Assembly: GCA_964464375.1 (NCBI GenBank)
Contig: CAYXFU010000034.1
Location: forward strand, 1-39,848
DNA: 39,848 bases
Direction of reading: 5' to 3'
Source: CAIOZA01 sp964464375
GTDB taxonomy: Bacteria; Bacteroidota; Ignavibacteria; Kapaibacteriales; UBA2268
Shown: positions 23,641 to 31,487 of the stretch, piece after piece
Numbering within the stretch: the stretch's first letter is position 1
How the letters are laid out: every line of letters begins with the position of its first letter
Program-made: the position numbers and the translations under genes
The notes under the pieces: model-generated
What the model was told of the DNA's origin: nothing
Databases searched by the model: none
Seen by the model: only the letters and a program-made list of their open reading frames with translations

Positions 23641-26121
23641 CTACATCTTCACAAATTTCGCGTATCTATTCCCGACTTTTACGAAATAGACTCCGTAATA
23701 GAGCATACTGATATCAATCGTGGTTTGATTCTCTGTTTCGATGAGCTTATTACCCAGTGGAGAGTATATTGTTGCAGTTTTGTAGGTGTTATTCTCAAGC
23801 ATGAATTCGATATTTATATAATCACCTGCGGGATTAGGATAAATAATATATATTTCATTTACATATTTCAATGGTGTATCCAAAGGTATATTCTTTGTCT
23901 TCCAGACAATCACTTTCCCATCATCAGATAAGGTTGCAAATTCACCACCTTTCGGATTGAGGCTAAGTCCGATAAATTCTGCGGGGATTTCTGCATGATC
24001 AACAATTTCATTCTTAACATAATCAAGAATATCTAGTTTTCCACTATCACTAAGAATAATCACATTATCAGAGTTTTCGATAAATTCAATCTTAACAATT
24101 CGATCATAATTTTTCCTTGGTATCGTAAAAAGTGAATCTAACCGCTTTTCGTTAATAAAATACCTGTAGATAGTTCCATTATAATCTCTGTCTCTAATAA
24201 AGAATATTAAATCGTTGTTTGCGTTATTAAGAAACATCTTTCTATTGTAATATGTATTTGGGAAATCAGAAAACTTTAAAATTGAAGAATGTGCTTTTGT
24301 ATTGGCATCTATTAAAATTATATCCTGAGTATCGGAATAAAATAGATCACCAGTATGCCTATTTATTAACTCCGGTGCTTTATCAAACATGATTTGTAAT
24401 TTTGTATCAGAAATTTGTTCTTCTGCACCAGTTAAATAATTATAGAATTTATTATATTTTTTAAATTTATCAATTTCATATTCATATAGCCCTGAAACTA
24501 AAATTAAGGGTTTTGAAGGTATGCTAATTACCGATTCAATTGTTTTCTCATAATGATAATCTACAATAACACCAATTTGAAATTTTTGTAAGCAATTAGA
24601 AGCATCAAACGAAGCTCTACATAATGAATCTATAGTATATTTTAGGATATAATTCCCATCTGAGGAGATTGCATTTCCCAAATATTCAGATTCGACAATT
24701 CTATTCTTGAAAATCTCCCCTGAAGAACCATGAATTAATGTAGCAATTTTATTATCACTTTTGGTCCTTATATAGTCACCCAGATCAGTATAGTCAATAC
24801 CTGCAATATGATCTGCATATTTTTTTGTCCAAGCAGTATCAATACTATATTGAGAAAAGAATTTTATTCCTTTGACTTCAATATATTCATTTTTGGTATT
24901 TTTGATACTTCTTGTGCCATCGCTTATTTCCAGTGAAACATCGTATTTTCCCGGTTTTGAATAAAGATGTGCAGGCTCTTTTTCGGTGCTTGTTTCTCCG
25001 TCTCCAAAGTCCCATTTATAGCTGATTGCGTTCAAATCATTATATGGATGGAAAGTAACGTTAGAATCAACAGGTATAACCGTTTGATCAGCATTAAAAT
25101 CTGCAGAGAAGCCGTTCAATAATGAATCACCCTTAAAAATCTTTGCATTACCATCTTTATCAACCAGAAGGAATTGATAATCAACAGGAAGATTTGATAC
25201 ATTAACTATCAATTTATCGTTTATAAAATTATCAATAACATTACCGGTTTCTGCCTGGACTAATTTTATCTCTTTATCATAACAGAATAACAGAAATCTG
25301 TCATCTTTCATTGGGAGAATATAATTAAGATTTTCGACCTCTAGAAAATAAGAAGTTAATTGAGATTTTGGTTTGGAAGTTACTTTACCTTTAGCGTCTA
25401 TGCTATAAATCATCTCATTGGTAAAGCCTATTAGAGTATTATCATTTTTTATTGCTAAATTAATATAATTTGAAAAACTGTCTTCGATTTCCCAAACTAC
25501 TTTTGAATTAGTATTTAAAATTGCTAATCTATATCCGCCAGAATAATCTGGAGGGTTACCTTGATTATAATGGATCCCACTAAAACCTCCATGACCGACT
25601 ATTAAGTTTCGATTGTAATTATAACCATAAATGATTCCCATAGGGACATCCGGTACGTCATTAATCACAGCATAAATATAATGGTATTCAGGGTTTGCAT
25701 ATTGATCAACTCTATATGGTACCATCAAATCACCATTATCAAAAATAAAAAATTCTGATATTCTTGGTGGTGCTTCCCCTAAAGTCTTAGGTGTTTTCCA
25801 TGATATTTTACTTGTATCCGTTGTATTCATTGATCCAATTGTATAGCCATATTGCAACCAATAAACTGTATCACCACTTATTGTAATATCGTAATTCTTA
25901 TCCCTAGGATATACTTTTATTGATTTTGTCTGTGTCCAGTCTTCAGTATTGTAAAAATTGACGACTTTATTATCTCCGAGCACAACCAATGTCTTCAAAT
26001 CTTCTGATAATCTGGATTTAAATACTGTTGAATCATGGACTTTTACGATTTTGTACGGCTCAAGGGAATAGGAAGTGCTTATTGTGATAAGCATTAATAA
26101 GAATGGAATGATGGTTTTCAT
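23641..26121 (-). CDS. T9SS-secreted protein with PKD domain and propeller-like regions
   Basis: This 826-residue protein has signal peptide MKTIIPFLLMLITISTSYS. Residues ~20-335 and ~430-740 look like WD/quinoprotein-type beta-propeller strands (repeated short LIVGHGGF, VIVWKTKNIPL-like segments). A PKD domain lies in between, at about 340-418, with the diagnostic YKWDFGDGETSTEKEPAHLY. The C-terminus is a T9SS type A sorting domain (IYPNPAGDYINIEF to FVKVGNRYAKFVKM). PKD domains usually mediate carbohydrate or protein contact in secreted proteins, and no catalytic motif is seen. It is bracketed by GC-rich repeat copies D and C in opposite orientation. Confidence 0.87.
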   Translation of the reverse strand: MKTIIPFLLMLITISTSYSLEPYKIVKVHDSTVFKSRLSEDLKTLVVLGDNKVVNFYNTEDWTQTKSIKVYPRDKNYDITISGDTVYWLQYGYTIGSMNTTDTSKISWKTPKTLGEAPPRISEFFIFDNGDLMVPYRVDQYANPEYHYIYAVINDVPDVPMGIIYGYNYNRNLIVGHGGFSGIHYNQGNPPDYSGGYRLAILNTNSKVVWEIEDSFSNYINLAIKNDNTLIGFTNEMIYSIDAKGKVTSKPKSQLTSYFLEVENLNYILPMKDDRFLLFCYDKEIKLVQAETGNVIDNFINDKLIVNVSNLPVDYQFLLVDKDGNAKIFKGDSLLNGFSADFNADQTVIPVDSNVTFHPYNDLNAISYKWDFGDGETSTEKEPAHLYSKPGKYDVSLEISDGTRSIKNTKNEYIEVKGIKFFSQYSIDTAWTKKYADHIAGIDYTDLGDYIRTKSDNKIATLIHGSSGEIFKNRIVESEYLGNAISSDGNYILKYTIDSLCRASFDASNCLQKFQIGVIVDYHYEKTIESVISIPSKPLILVSGLYEYEIDKFKKYNKFYNYLTGAEEQISDTKLQIMFDKAPELINRHTGDLFYSDTQDIILIDANTKAHSSILKFSDFPNTYYNRKMFLNNANNDLIFFIRDRDYNGTIYRYFINEKRLDSLFTIPRKNYDRIVKIEFIENSDNVIILSDSGKLDILDYVKNEIVDHAEIPAEFIGLSLNPKGGEFATLSDDGKVIVWKTKNIPLDTPLKYVNEIYIIYPNPAGDYINIEFMLENNTYKTATIYSPLGNKLIETENQTTIDISMLYYGVYFVKVGNRYAKFVKM

Positions 26122-26255
26122 GGCTTTCAGCCTTGTTTGTATGACAGATGAATTAGAGTAATGTTATTTGATTTTTATTCCTCATTAATGATAGAATGTT
26201 AATTTAATGAATTTAGTATTATATTCCTAAAGATATTTATTTTTCATCGCTACTT

Positions 26256-26294
26256 TACTCCCTCCCCGCTCGCGGGGAGGGCTGGGGTGGGGTT
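26256..26294. repeat. GC-rich palindromic repeat, copy C (intergenic)
   Basis: TACT and then CCCTCCCCGC-TC-GCGGGGAGGG (26260-26281) and CTGGGGTGGGGTT. It matches copy B in the DUF559 gene, 2.8 kb away. It lies between the PKD T9SS gene start and the DUF2442 gene end. Confidence 0.92.
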
Positions 26295-26336
26295 GTAGTT
26301 TTGTATTTTCAATAATCTTATTCGCTTCTGATCCGG

Positions 26337-26582
26337 TCAACCAAAACGACCATCCATAATACCATCAATAGAAAGATCTTCATCTAATTTTTCCCAATGT
26401 ATGCCAGTGCCATCGCAGATAAGCTCAAAATCAAGGAGTTCTTCGGTAGTTGCTTTTGATAATTTTTTGTTCTTTTCGATGCCGAATCTGATTTCCAATC
26501 CGTTATCGAGAAGGAAGCAGAAATTTGAGCCATCAAGCCAAGCTTTTTGAGCTTTAGTGTCATATTTAATATCCAAATACAT
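26337..26582 (-). CDS. DUF2442 domain protein
   Basis: This 81-residue protein fits DUF2442: LDNGLEIRFGIEKNKKLSKA, then LICDGTGIHWEKLDEDLSID. The end of that pattern (G-GIHWE-LDEDLS) is the signature of the family. DUF2442 genes are usually found directly after a DUF4160 gene, as here, with overlapping ends. The pair is often listed as toxin-antitoxin-like, but the activity is not established. This member looks complete, while its partner is broken. Confidence 0.8.
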   Translation of the reverse strand: MYLDIKYDTKAQKAWLDGSNFCFLLDNGLEIRFGIEKNKKLSKATTEELLDFELICDGTGIHWEKLDEDLSIDGIMDGRFG

Positions 26583-26764
26583 TATTCCATTTCTCCTTCA
26601 TAATTTCGAGATTTCTAACAATTATTTCTTCAGCAATCCTAATATCATTTGTCTTCATCCCTTTTGAATAGTCAAGTTCAATAGGCAGTAACCAGAATTT
26701 AGAAAAAACCACTTGCTTTCTTAACATGTATATGCATTGGTTCATTGCCATTCTTTAAGGACAT
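26566..26764 (-). pseudogene. DUF4160 gene, 5'-truncated and frameshifted
   Basis: One frame from ATG 26764 reads MSLKNGNEPMHIHVKKASGF and then stops at 26699-26701. The next frame continues SKFWLLPIELDYSKGMKTND and on to EIMKEKWNNVFGY. Joined across a run of six A (26703-26708, plus strand) by removing one base, they make the DUF4160 core (GNEPPHIHV...AKFWL...W). The family's N-terminal strand, normally before the GNEP motif, is absent. The gene begins only 12 bp after the stop of the restriction nuclease, so the upstream cassette seems to have replaced its 5' end. Its 3' end overlaps DUF2442. Confidence 0.72.
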
Positions 26765-26775
26765 GGATTCAACTT

Positions 26776-27744
26776 TTACACTGACAAATCTAATAGGAAT
26801 GTTTCATTATCAATTTTTTCAATAGTATAATCTGTTCTACCATAACGCTCTAAATCTTCAGCAGTTACAGGTTCACCATAGGGAATTCCAAATCTTTGTC
26901 TGAAATATTTTCCTATTAGACTGTTGTCATTAGTAGTTTCTATGGCTTTTCTGCCGTCCTGTGCTATTACACAATCCAAAGTATAGTTATCATCAGTGAT
27001 TAAAGAAAATGTGAAAGCTTGTTCTGGAAAAAAACCTTCTTTTCTTGAATCACCCTTTAGGCTAATATAGGCTTGATTAGGTTCCCTTTTAACATATGTT
27101 ATAGTTCCTGTCACTTTATTTATTTTCTTTTCTAGCCTTTGCCCCCAATTTAACCCAGATTTTGTTGGGAGAATTCCCTTTTTATCAAGAAAACTTATTC
27201 TAACTCTTTTATCTGGAATTTCCCACAAAAAAGAACCTGGTCTTACACTACCAATTATTGAAATTCTGTGACCTTCTGGTAGCATGATAGTATGATTAGG
27301 TATAAAAATACTTTTTTGTAATAATTCATCATAAAGTAGCTTAATGGTAGTAGGATCTTCGTTACTCAATTGATTGAGTTGTTGGTTTGAGAAAAAACCG
27401 GACTGACTATAATTTGCAGAACCAGCTAATCCAATTATTGGCAGATTGTTATGAAACCAAGAATACACTTTACAATGAACAGAAGGCTGGCTTTGAAAAT
27501 AATATCCTTTAAACTTGCCGATGAAATCTTTATGAAGGGATAGAAATGCCATGTGATCATTTTGATTATTTGGCATACCAATAATTAAATTAATTTCAAA
27601 ATCATCTTTAGCTTTTAATAAATCTACAATGTGTCTTCTAGCAAACGTTGCAGAAGCATAACCACTTACAATGAAGAGTCTGTTTGCTTTTGACGAATGG
27701 CATGGTTCAATTAATGCAGGGTAATATGGATCATTAACAATCAT
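26776..27744 (-). CDS. Type II restriction endonuclease, PLD fold (NgoFVII/BfiI-like)
   Basis: This 322-residue protein carries a single phospholipase D-type active site: H90-x-K92 in SVHCKVYSW, then GLAGSANYSQSGF with S109 and N111, and E129 further on. The N-terminal half (FIVSGYASATFARRHIVDLL) and the position next to a 5mC methyltransferase match the NgoFVII family of metal-independent PLD nucleases. The C-terminal ~130 residues would contain the B3-like specificity domain. Enzymes of this family cut short GC-rich sites as dimers, but the site here is unknown. It is 25 bp downstream of the methyltransferase, so the modification gene is transcribed first. Confidence 0.85.
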   Translation of the reverse strand: MIVNDPYYPALIEPCHSSKANRLFIVSGYASATFARRHIVDLLKAKDDFEINLIIGMPNNQNDHMAFLSLHKDFIGKFKGYYFQSQPSVHCKVYSWFHNNLPIIGLAGSANYSQSGFFSNQQLNQLSNEDPTTIKLLYDELLQKSIFIPNHTIMLPEGHRISIIGSVRPGSFLWEIPDKRVRISFLDKKGILPTKSGLNWGQRLEKKINKVTGTITYVKREPNQAYISLKGDSRKEGFFPEQAFTFSLITDDNYTLDCVIAQDGRKAIETTNDNSLIGKYFRQRFGIPYGEPVTAEDLERYGRTDYTIEKIDNETFLLDLSV

Positions 27745-27769
27745 TTTAAATTTTCAATAATTAATCTAT

Positions 27770-28855
27770 TTAAGAAACCAATTTGGTAAACAATTCTATT
27801 TCTTTTATTTCAATATTGGGAGAAATGCTATCATAGGAGATACCAGCAAAAGTTTTAAGAATCGCTTCGAAAATAATTTTTGCTCCTTTTGGAGGTACAG
27901 CCATTCCGATTTGCTTTCTTGCACTTTCTTTTGATCCACAAAATATAAAATCATCCGGAAAAGTTTGCAATCTGGCTCTTTCTCGGTTCGTAAGAGCACG
28001 GTTCTCTTCCCAATGGTAAATATGTGTACCACCTCCACCACTTCCTGTAACTGTATAGGCTGGTTTATCTGGGTCCAATCGTTTATAAATCTGACTTATT
28101 TTTGCTCCTTTTACATTTAGTTGTAATGGTAATGGAATTTTTGCATTAAAAGCATTCTCGCCTGGTTTTATGAATTTCAATCGTTCAATTACATTCAATG
28201 ATTGTTTAGTTAATTCATTATTTGGTGCATTTGTAGGTATTGGTGGGCATTCTATGGCTTCACGGCTACTAATGATTCGGTTATTTGGAATTATTGGAAC
28301 TTTAAATCTATATTTCAAATCATTTCTAATCCCAACTATAATGATTCTGTGTCGTGCTTGAGGGATCTCATATTCTTCAAATTTATAAAGATTTGCAACA
28401 ACATTGTAACCAACTTCATTAAAATTTTCAAGAATTGCCCGAAAGGTATTCCCATCATTTGAATTTTTTAGACCACCTACATTTTCCGCTACAAACCACA
28501 TTGGCTGAAATACTCTCAACACTTTTACACCATATGAATATAGTGGGCCGTAAATCCCATCGATTCCCTTCTGTTCACCCACTATAGAAAAATCATTACA
28601 AGGAAATCCGAATGCGAAAGCATCAATTGGCTGTAATTTATTAATATCAAGGTCTTTCACATCCTGACAAATAACTGAATTTGGTTTTTCTGGGCAAATA
28701 TTTCTTGTATAGGTTTCACAAGTATCTTTATCATAATCATTAGCCCACTGGTGACTTATGCTATAAGCCTCACCATCATGTAAAAACCCAGTATTTTTAG
28801 CCCCTAAAGCAATACCACCAGGTCCGCTGAACAATTCTCCAAGGCGAAAATTCAT
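27770..28855 (-). CDS. DNA (cytosine-5) methyltransferase of a type II R-M system
   Basis: This 361-residue enzyme transfers a methyl group from S-adenosylmethionine to C5 of cytosine. Motif I is LGELFSGPGGIALGAK (residues 6-20), motif IV is FGFPCNDFS with catalytic C86, and motif VI is ENV at 124-126. Motif VIII is QARHRIIIVG at 166-175. Motif X would lie at the C-terminal QIGMAVPPKGAKIIFEAILK. The order is that of a classic Dcm-type enzyme with the target-recognition domain around 200-300. It should protect the host against the adjoining PLD nuclease. No Vsr or controller (C) protein gene is adjacent. Confidence 0.95.
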   Translation of the reverse strand: MNFRLGELFSGPGGIALGAKNTGFLHDGEAYSISHQWANDYDKDTCETYTRNICPEKPNSVICQDVKDLDINKLQPIDAFAFGFPCNDFSIVGEQKGIDGIYGPLYSYGVKVLRVFQPMWFVAENVGGLKNSNDGNTFRAILENFNEVGYNVVANLYKFEEYEIPQARHRIIIVGIRNDLKYRFKVPIIPNNRIISSREAIECPPIPTNAPNNELTKQSLNVIERLKFIKPGENAFNAKIPLPLQLNVKGAKISQIYKRLDPDKPAYTVTGSGGGGTHIYHWEENRALTNRERARLQTFPDDFIFCGSKESARKQIGMAVPPKGAKIIFEAILKTFAGISYDSISPNIEIKEIELFTKLVS

Positions 28856-28893
28856 TTTATTTAAGATAAATAATAAAGTTTAGATTTTGAATA

Positions 28894-28901
28894 CAAATAT
28901 A
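28894..28901 (-). promoter_or_regulatory. Candidate -7 element (TATATTTG) for the R-M operon
   Basis: TATATTTG on the minus strand matches TAnnTTTG about 40 bp before the methyltransferase ATG. The 28856-29084 interval is otherwise AT-rich divergent promoter DNA with no gene. Confidence 0.35.
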
Positions 28902-29047
28902 AGAAACATTTATCTAAAGGTTTATACATTTCATATTTAAATCAAAAAATTAAGCTTTCGTATCAATAAATATAAATTCTAGTTTTCTATAACATTTTCG
29001 CAATTAATTTATTTTTCCACATAACGGCATAATAAGACAAATTTTTG

Positions 29048-29055
29048 TAATTTTG
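29048..29055 (+). promoter_or_regulatory. Candidate -7 element (TAATTTTG) for the glycosyltransferase
   Basis: TAATTTTG matches TAnnTTTG 30 bp before the TTG start of the glycosyltransferase gene. A -33 element is not clear. Confidence 0.35.
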
Positions 29056-29084
29056 ATATTCTTATCATAAACGTTTTACTTATT

Positions 29085-30347
29085 TTGACAGAACATAATT
29101 TATTATATATAGCTTATTACTTCCCGCCGATGGGGCTGAGCGGAGTTCAGAGAACAGTTAAGTTCGCAAAGTATCTGCCCGACTATGGATGGAAACCGCA
29201 TATTCTGACTTATACTCCTAACTCTTTCTATGCTTTCGACGAAACTCTGAACGAGGATTTCAACGGCAGGGAAATAGAAATTTTCAGAACTTTTCCTAAG
29301 AAACTGAAGGTACAAAAGACAACTAAACTTCCTTCGTATGCAATTCAGAAGGTAGGCAGAGCCTTGCTTCAGGTTGTATATCAGCCGGACAGCAAGATAA
29401 AATGGAAGAAACCTGCTCTGGAGCTTGCTTCGGAAATTATAAGAGACAACAAAATTGATGCGATAATGGCAACTGCACCGCCATTCACGGATTTTCTGAT
29501 TGCAAGGGAGCTTTCCAAGAAACACGATATTCCTTTCATAGTGGATTACCGCGACATGTGGGTGGACAATCCTTTCCACTTCTATGCGACACCATTTCAT
29601 AAGAATTTAGCGATTAAAATGGAAGAGGAAATACTCAAGCACGCAAATCAGATCATAGTTATCACTCGTCAGGCTAAGGAAACTCTGTTGAGGCGTTATA
29701 AGTTTATTTCTCACAATGATATAACGATAATCCCGCATGGCTACGATCCGGAGGATTTTGCGACATTCACGAATACACGTCCCGATCCTGCAAAGTTCAC
29801 TATAACACATTCGGGAGTTTTCCAGGATGACCGTTCGCCAAAGTTCTTCCTGAAGGCACTATCCCAGTTCATTTCCAAGAACAAGGATGCCGGAGACAGG
29901 ATAGAAGCCAGATTCATTGGCGTTATGCGAAAAGGTCACCAGAAGATGATCAAGAAATACGGACTAACGAATAATGTCGTAACGACCGGTTACGTTTCCC
30001 ACAAAGATGCCGTCCGACACCTGATGGAGTCCGATGTACTCTGGATGATGCTGAATGACACAGTCCGAACACCGGGAAAGCTCTATGAATATTTCGGAGC
30101 CGGTAAGCCAATGCTGATATGCTCACCGGACGGAACAATCCGAAAAACTGCAATGGATTCGAAAGCCGCAATCTGCGTCGATCCCCAGGATGTTACGTCC
30201 ATCGAAGCATCAATTCAAAGCTTGTACTCTCTTTGGAAGAATAAGACTCTGCCGGTACCATCGGAAGAGTTCACATCACAGTTTGACCGCAGAAAACTAA
30301 CCGGAGAACTTGCCAGAGAACTGGCTCTGTCGCTTGAAGTTGTGTAA
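29085..30347 (+). CDS. Glycosyltransferase, GT4-like (group 1)
   Basis: This 420-residue protein has two Rossmann-like halves of GT-B type. It opens with the typical LLYIAYYFPPMGLSGVQRTV, and has PFIVDYRDMWVDNPF near 160 and the nucleotide-sugar region ITHSGVFQDDRSP, VTTGYVSHKDAVRHLMESDV, then GKLYEYFGAGKPMLI (the conserved E of EYFG). The family transfers sugars with retention, often in polysaccharide or glycolipid synthesis; donor and acceptor are unknown. The start is TTG (no ATG precedes the conserved motif). It is a single gene, convergent with a T9SS gene. Confidence 0.88.
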   Translation: MTEHNLLYIAYYFPPMGLSGVQRTVKFAKYLPDYGWKPHILTYTPNSFYAFDETLNEDFNGREIEIFRTFPKKLKVQKTTKLPSYAIQKVGRALLQVVYQPDSKIKWKKPALELASEIIRDNKIDAIMATAPPFTDFLIARELSKKHDIPFIVDYRDMWVDNPFHFYATPFHKNLAIKMEEEILKHANQIIVITRQAKETLLRRYKFISHNDITIIPHGYDPEDFATFTNTRPDPAKFTITHSGVFQDDRSPKFFLKALSQFISKNKDAGDRIEARFIGVMRKGHQKMIKKYGLTNNVVTTGYVSHKDAVRHLMESDVLWMMLNDTVRTPGKLYEYFGAGKPMLICSPDGTIRKTAMDSKAAICVDPQDVTSIEASIQSLYSLWKNKTLPVPSEEFTSQFDRRKLTGELARELALSLEVV

Positions 30348-30379
30348 ATGCACATTTAGGTAATGAATATTTAGAATAT

Positions 30380-31468
30380 CTATTTAACAATGTTAATCTT
30401 CACTGCAAAGCTTGAGGTAGCTGACTGAATTGCCAGCATATATAATCCGCTTGGGATATTGCCTGCATCGAACGAAATCGAATGTTGTCCGGATTCGAAC
30501 TGACTGTCAGCAATACTTTTAACGAGAACCCCGTTCATATCTACCAGATTAAGTTTTATATTTCCTGCTATCTCGTTGCTGAATTCAACAATTGCATTGT
30601 TATGAATAGGATTCGGATAAATTGGATTCAGTGTCAAACCATTGAGAGCGATTGGATTATTAACAGATGTTAGTGGCGACAACACCGGAAGAAGCAATAT
30701 ATCAAAATTAGGAGGCTTCCCATCTTCCATTTTTAAAGTAAGACTTGCGAACCTGGCATAAACCAGCTTATTTTGTGCATTTACATACATAAACATAGCT
30801 CTGCCCTCATTCTGACCATCACCCTGATTATTTGAATATATAGCAATTATATCTGATTCGGCAGCATTAATATTCAGGGTCTGTATAAAAATGCTGAAAT
30901 CCTTAGTCAAATCACCTGATATATCAAACTTAAAGTATGAGAAAACCGGCTTAGTAGAATTAGAATCAGCCTTATCTAAGAGAGCTATTCCTTGGGCAAA
31001 TGGTGAACCGGTTGGTGCTCCCTGATTTTTGGGATCACCCTGGTAAGCCCAAAATAAAACACTGTCTCGATAAGATCCCTTTGGAATATTATATGCAAAA
31101 GGTATCAATACTCCCGTTAACCTGTAGTTATTTAGTTGGTCTGCATTTAGATTGAATCTTTGACCAACGAAACTATAATTTGCGTTCGTGCCGATCAAAG
31201 GCCAGTTAACATTATCAATAGGAACTACATATATGTTGAACTTTGTTGAGCGATTCAAGAAAGTCTTAATGGTATCAGTGGCAAAAAGTATCGAGTTCTC
31301 CGGATTGGGTGAGCAAATTGTGGATACATTGTTTTCAAACTGCCATGAATTTAATTCTGTTGGCGTCGCTTGCCTGACGCGGTTATCAATATCCGGGTAT
31401 TGCTCAACCGCAATTGTAGAAGAATAAATATTAACAATGCCGAATAAGAGTAGGAGAAATTCTTTCAT
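30380..31468 (-). CDS. T9SS-secreted protein, otherwise unknown
   Basis: This 362-residue protein has a signal peptide (MKEFLLLLFGIVNIYSSTIA). The central ~230 residues are strand-rich (NSILFATDTIKTFLNRS, IALLDKADSNSTKPVFSYFK) and match no motif I know. The last ~80 residues are a T9SS type A sorting domain (IYPNPIHNNAIVEF to SFAVKINIVK). It is the third gene of an operon with the OmpA-type lipoprotein and PBP1A, 19 bp after PBP1A, which links it to envelope biogenesis by context only. Confidence 0.8.
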   Translation of the reverse strand: MKEFLLLLFGIVNIYSSTIAVEQYPDIDNRVRQATPTELNSWQFENNVSTICSPNPENSILFATDTIKTFLNRSTKFNIYVVPIDNVNWPLIGTNANYSFVGQRFNLNADQLNNYRLTGVLIPFAYNIPKGSYRDSVLFWAYQGDPKNQGAPTGSPFAQGIALLDKADSNSTKPVFSYFKFDISGDLTKDFSIFIQTLNINAAESDIIAIYSNNQGDGQNEGRAMFMYVNAQNKLVYARFASLTLKMEDGKPPNFDILLLPVLSPLTSVNNPIALNGLTLNPIYPNPIHNNAIVEFSNEIAGNIKLNLVDMNGVLVKSIADSQFESGQHSISFDAGNIPSGLYMLAIQSATSSFAVKINIVK

Positions 31469-31487
31469 AATTTGAATCTGAATATTT

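Noticed and set aside
23057..28855. DUF559 protein as the Vsr mismatch-repair partner of the cytosine methyltransferase
   Set aside because: The fold is related, but the gene lies 4 kb away beyond other genes, and its repeat associations suggest a separate origin.
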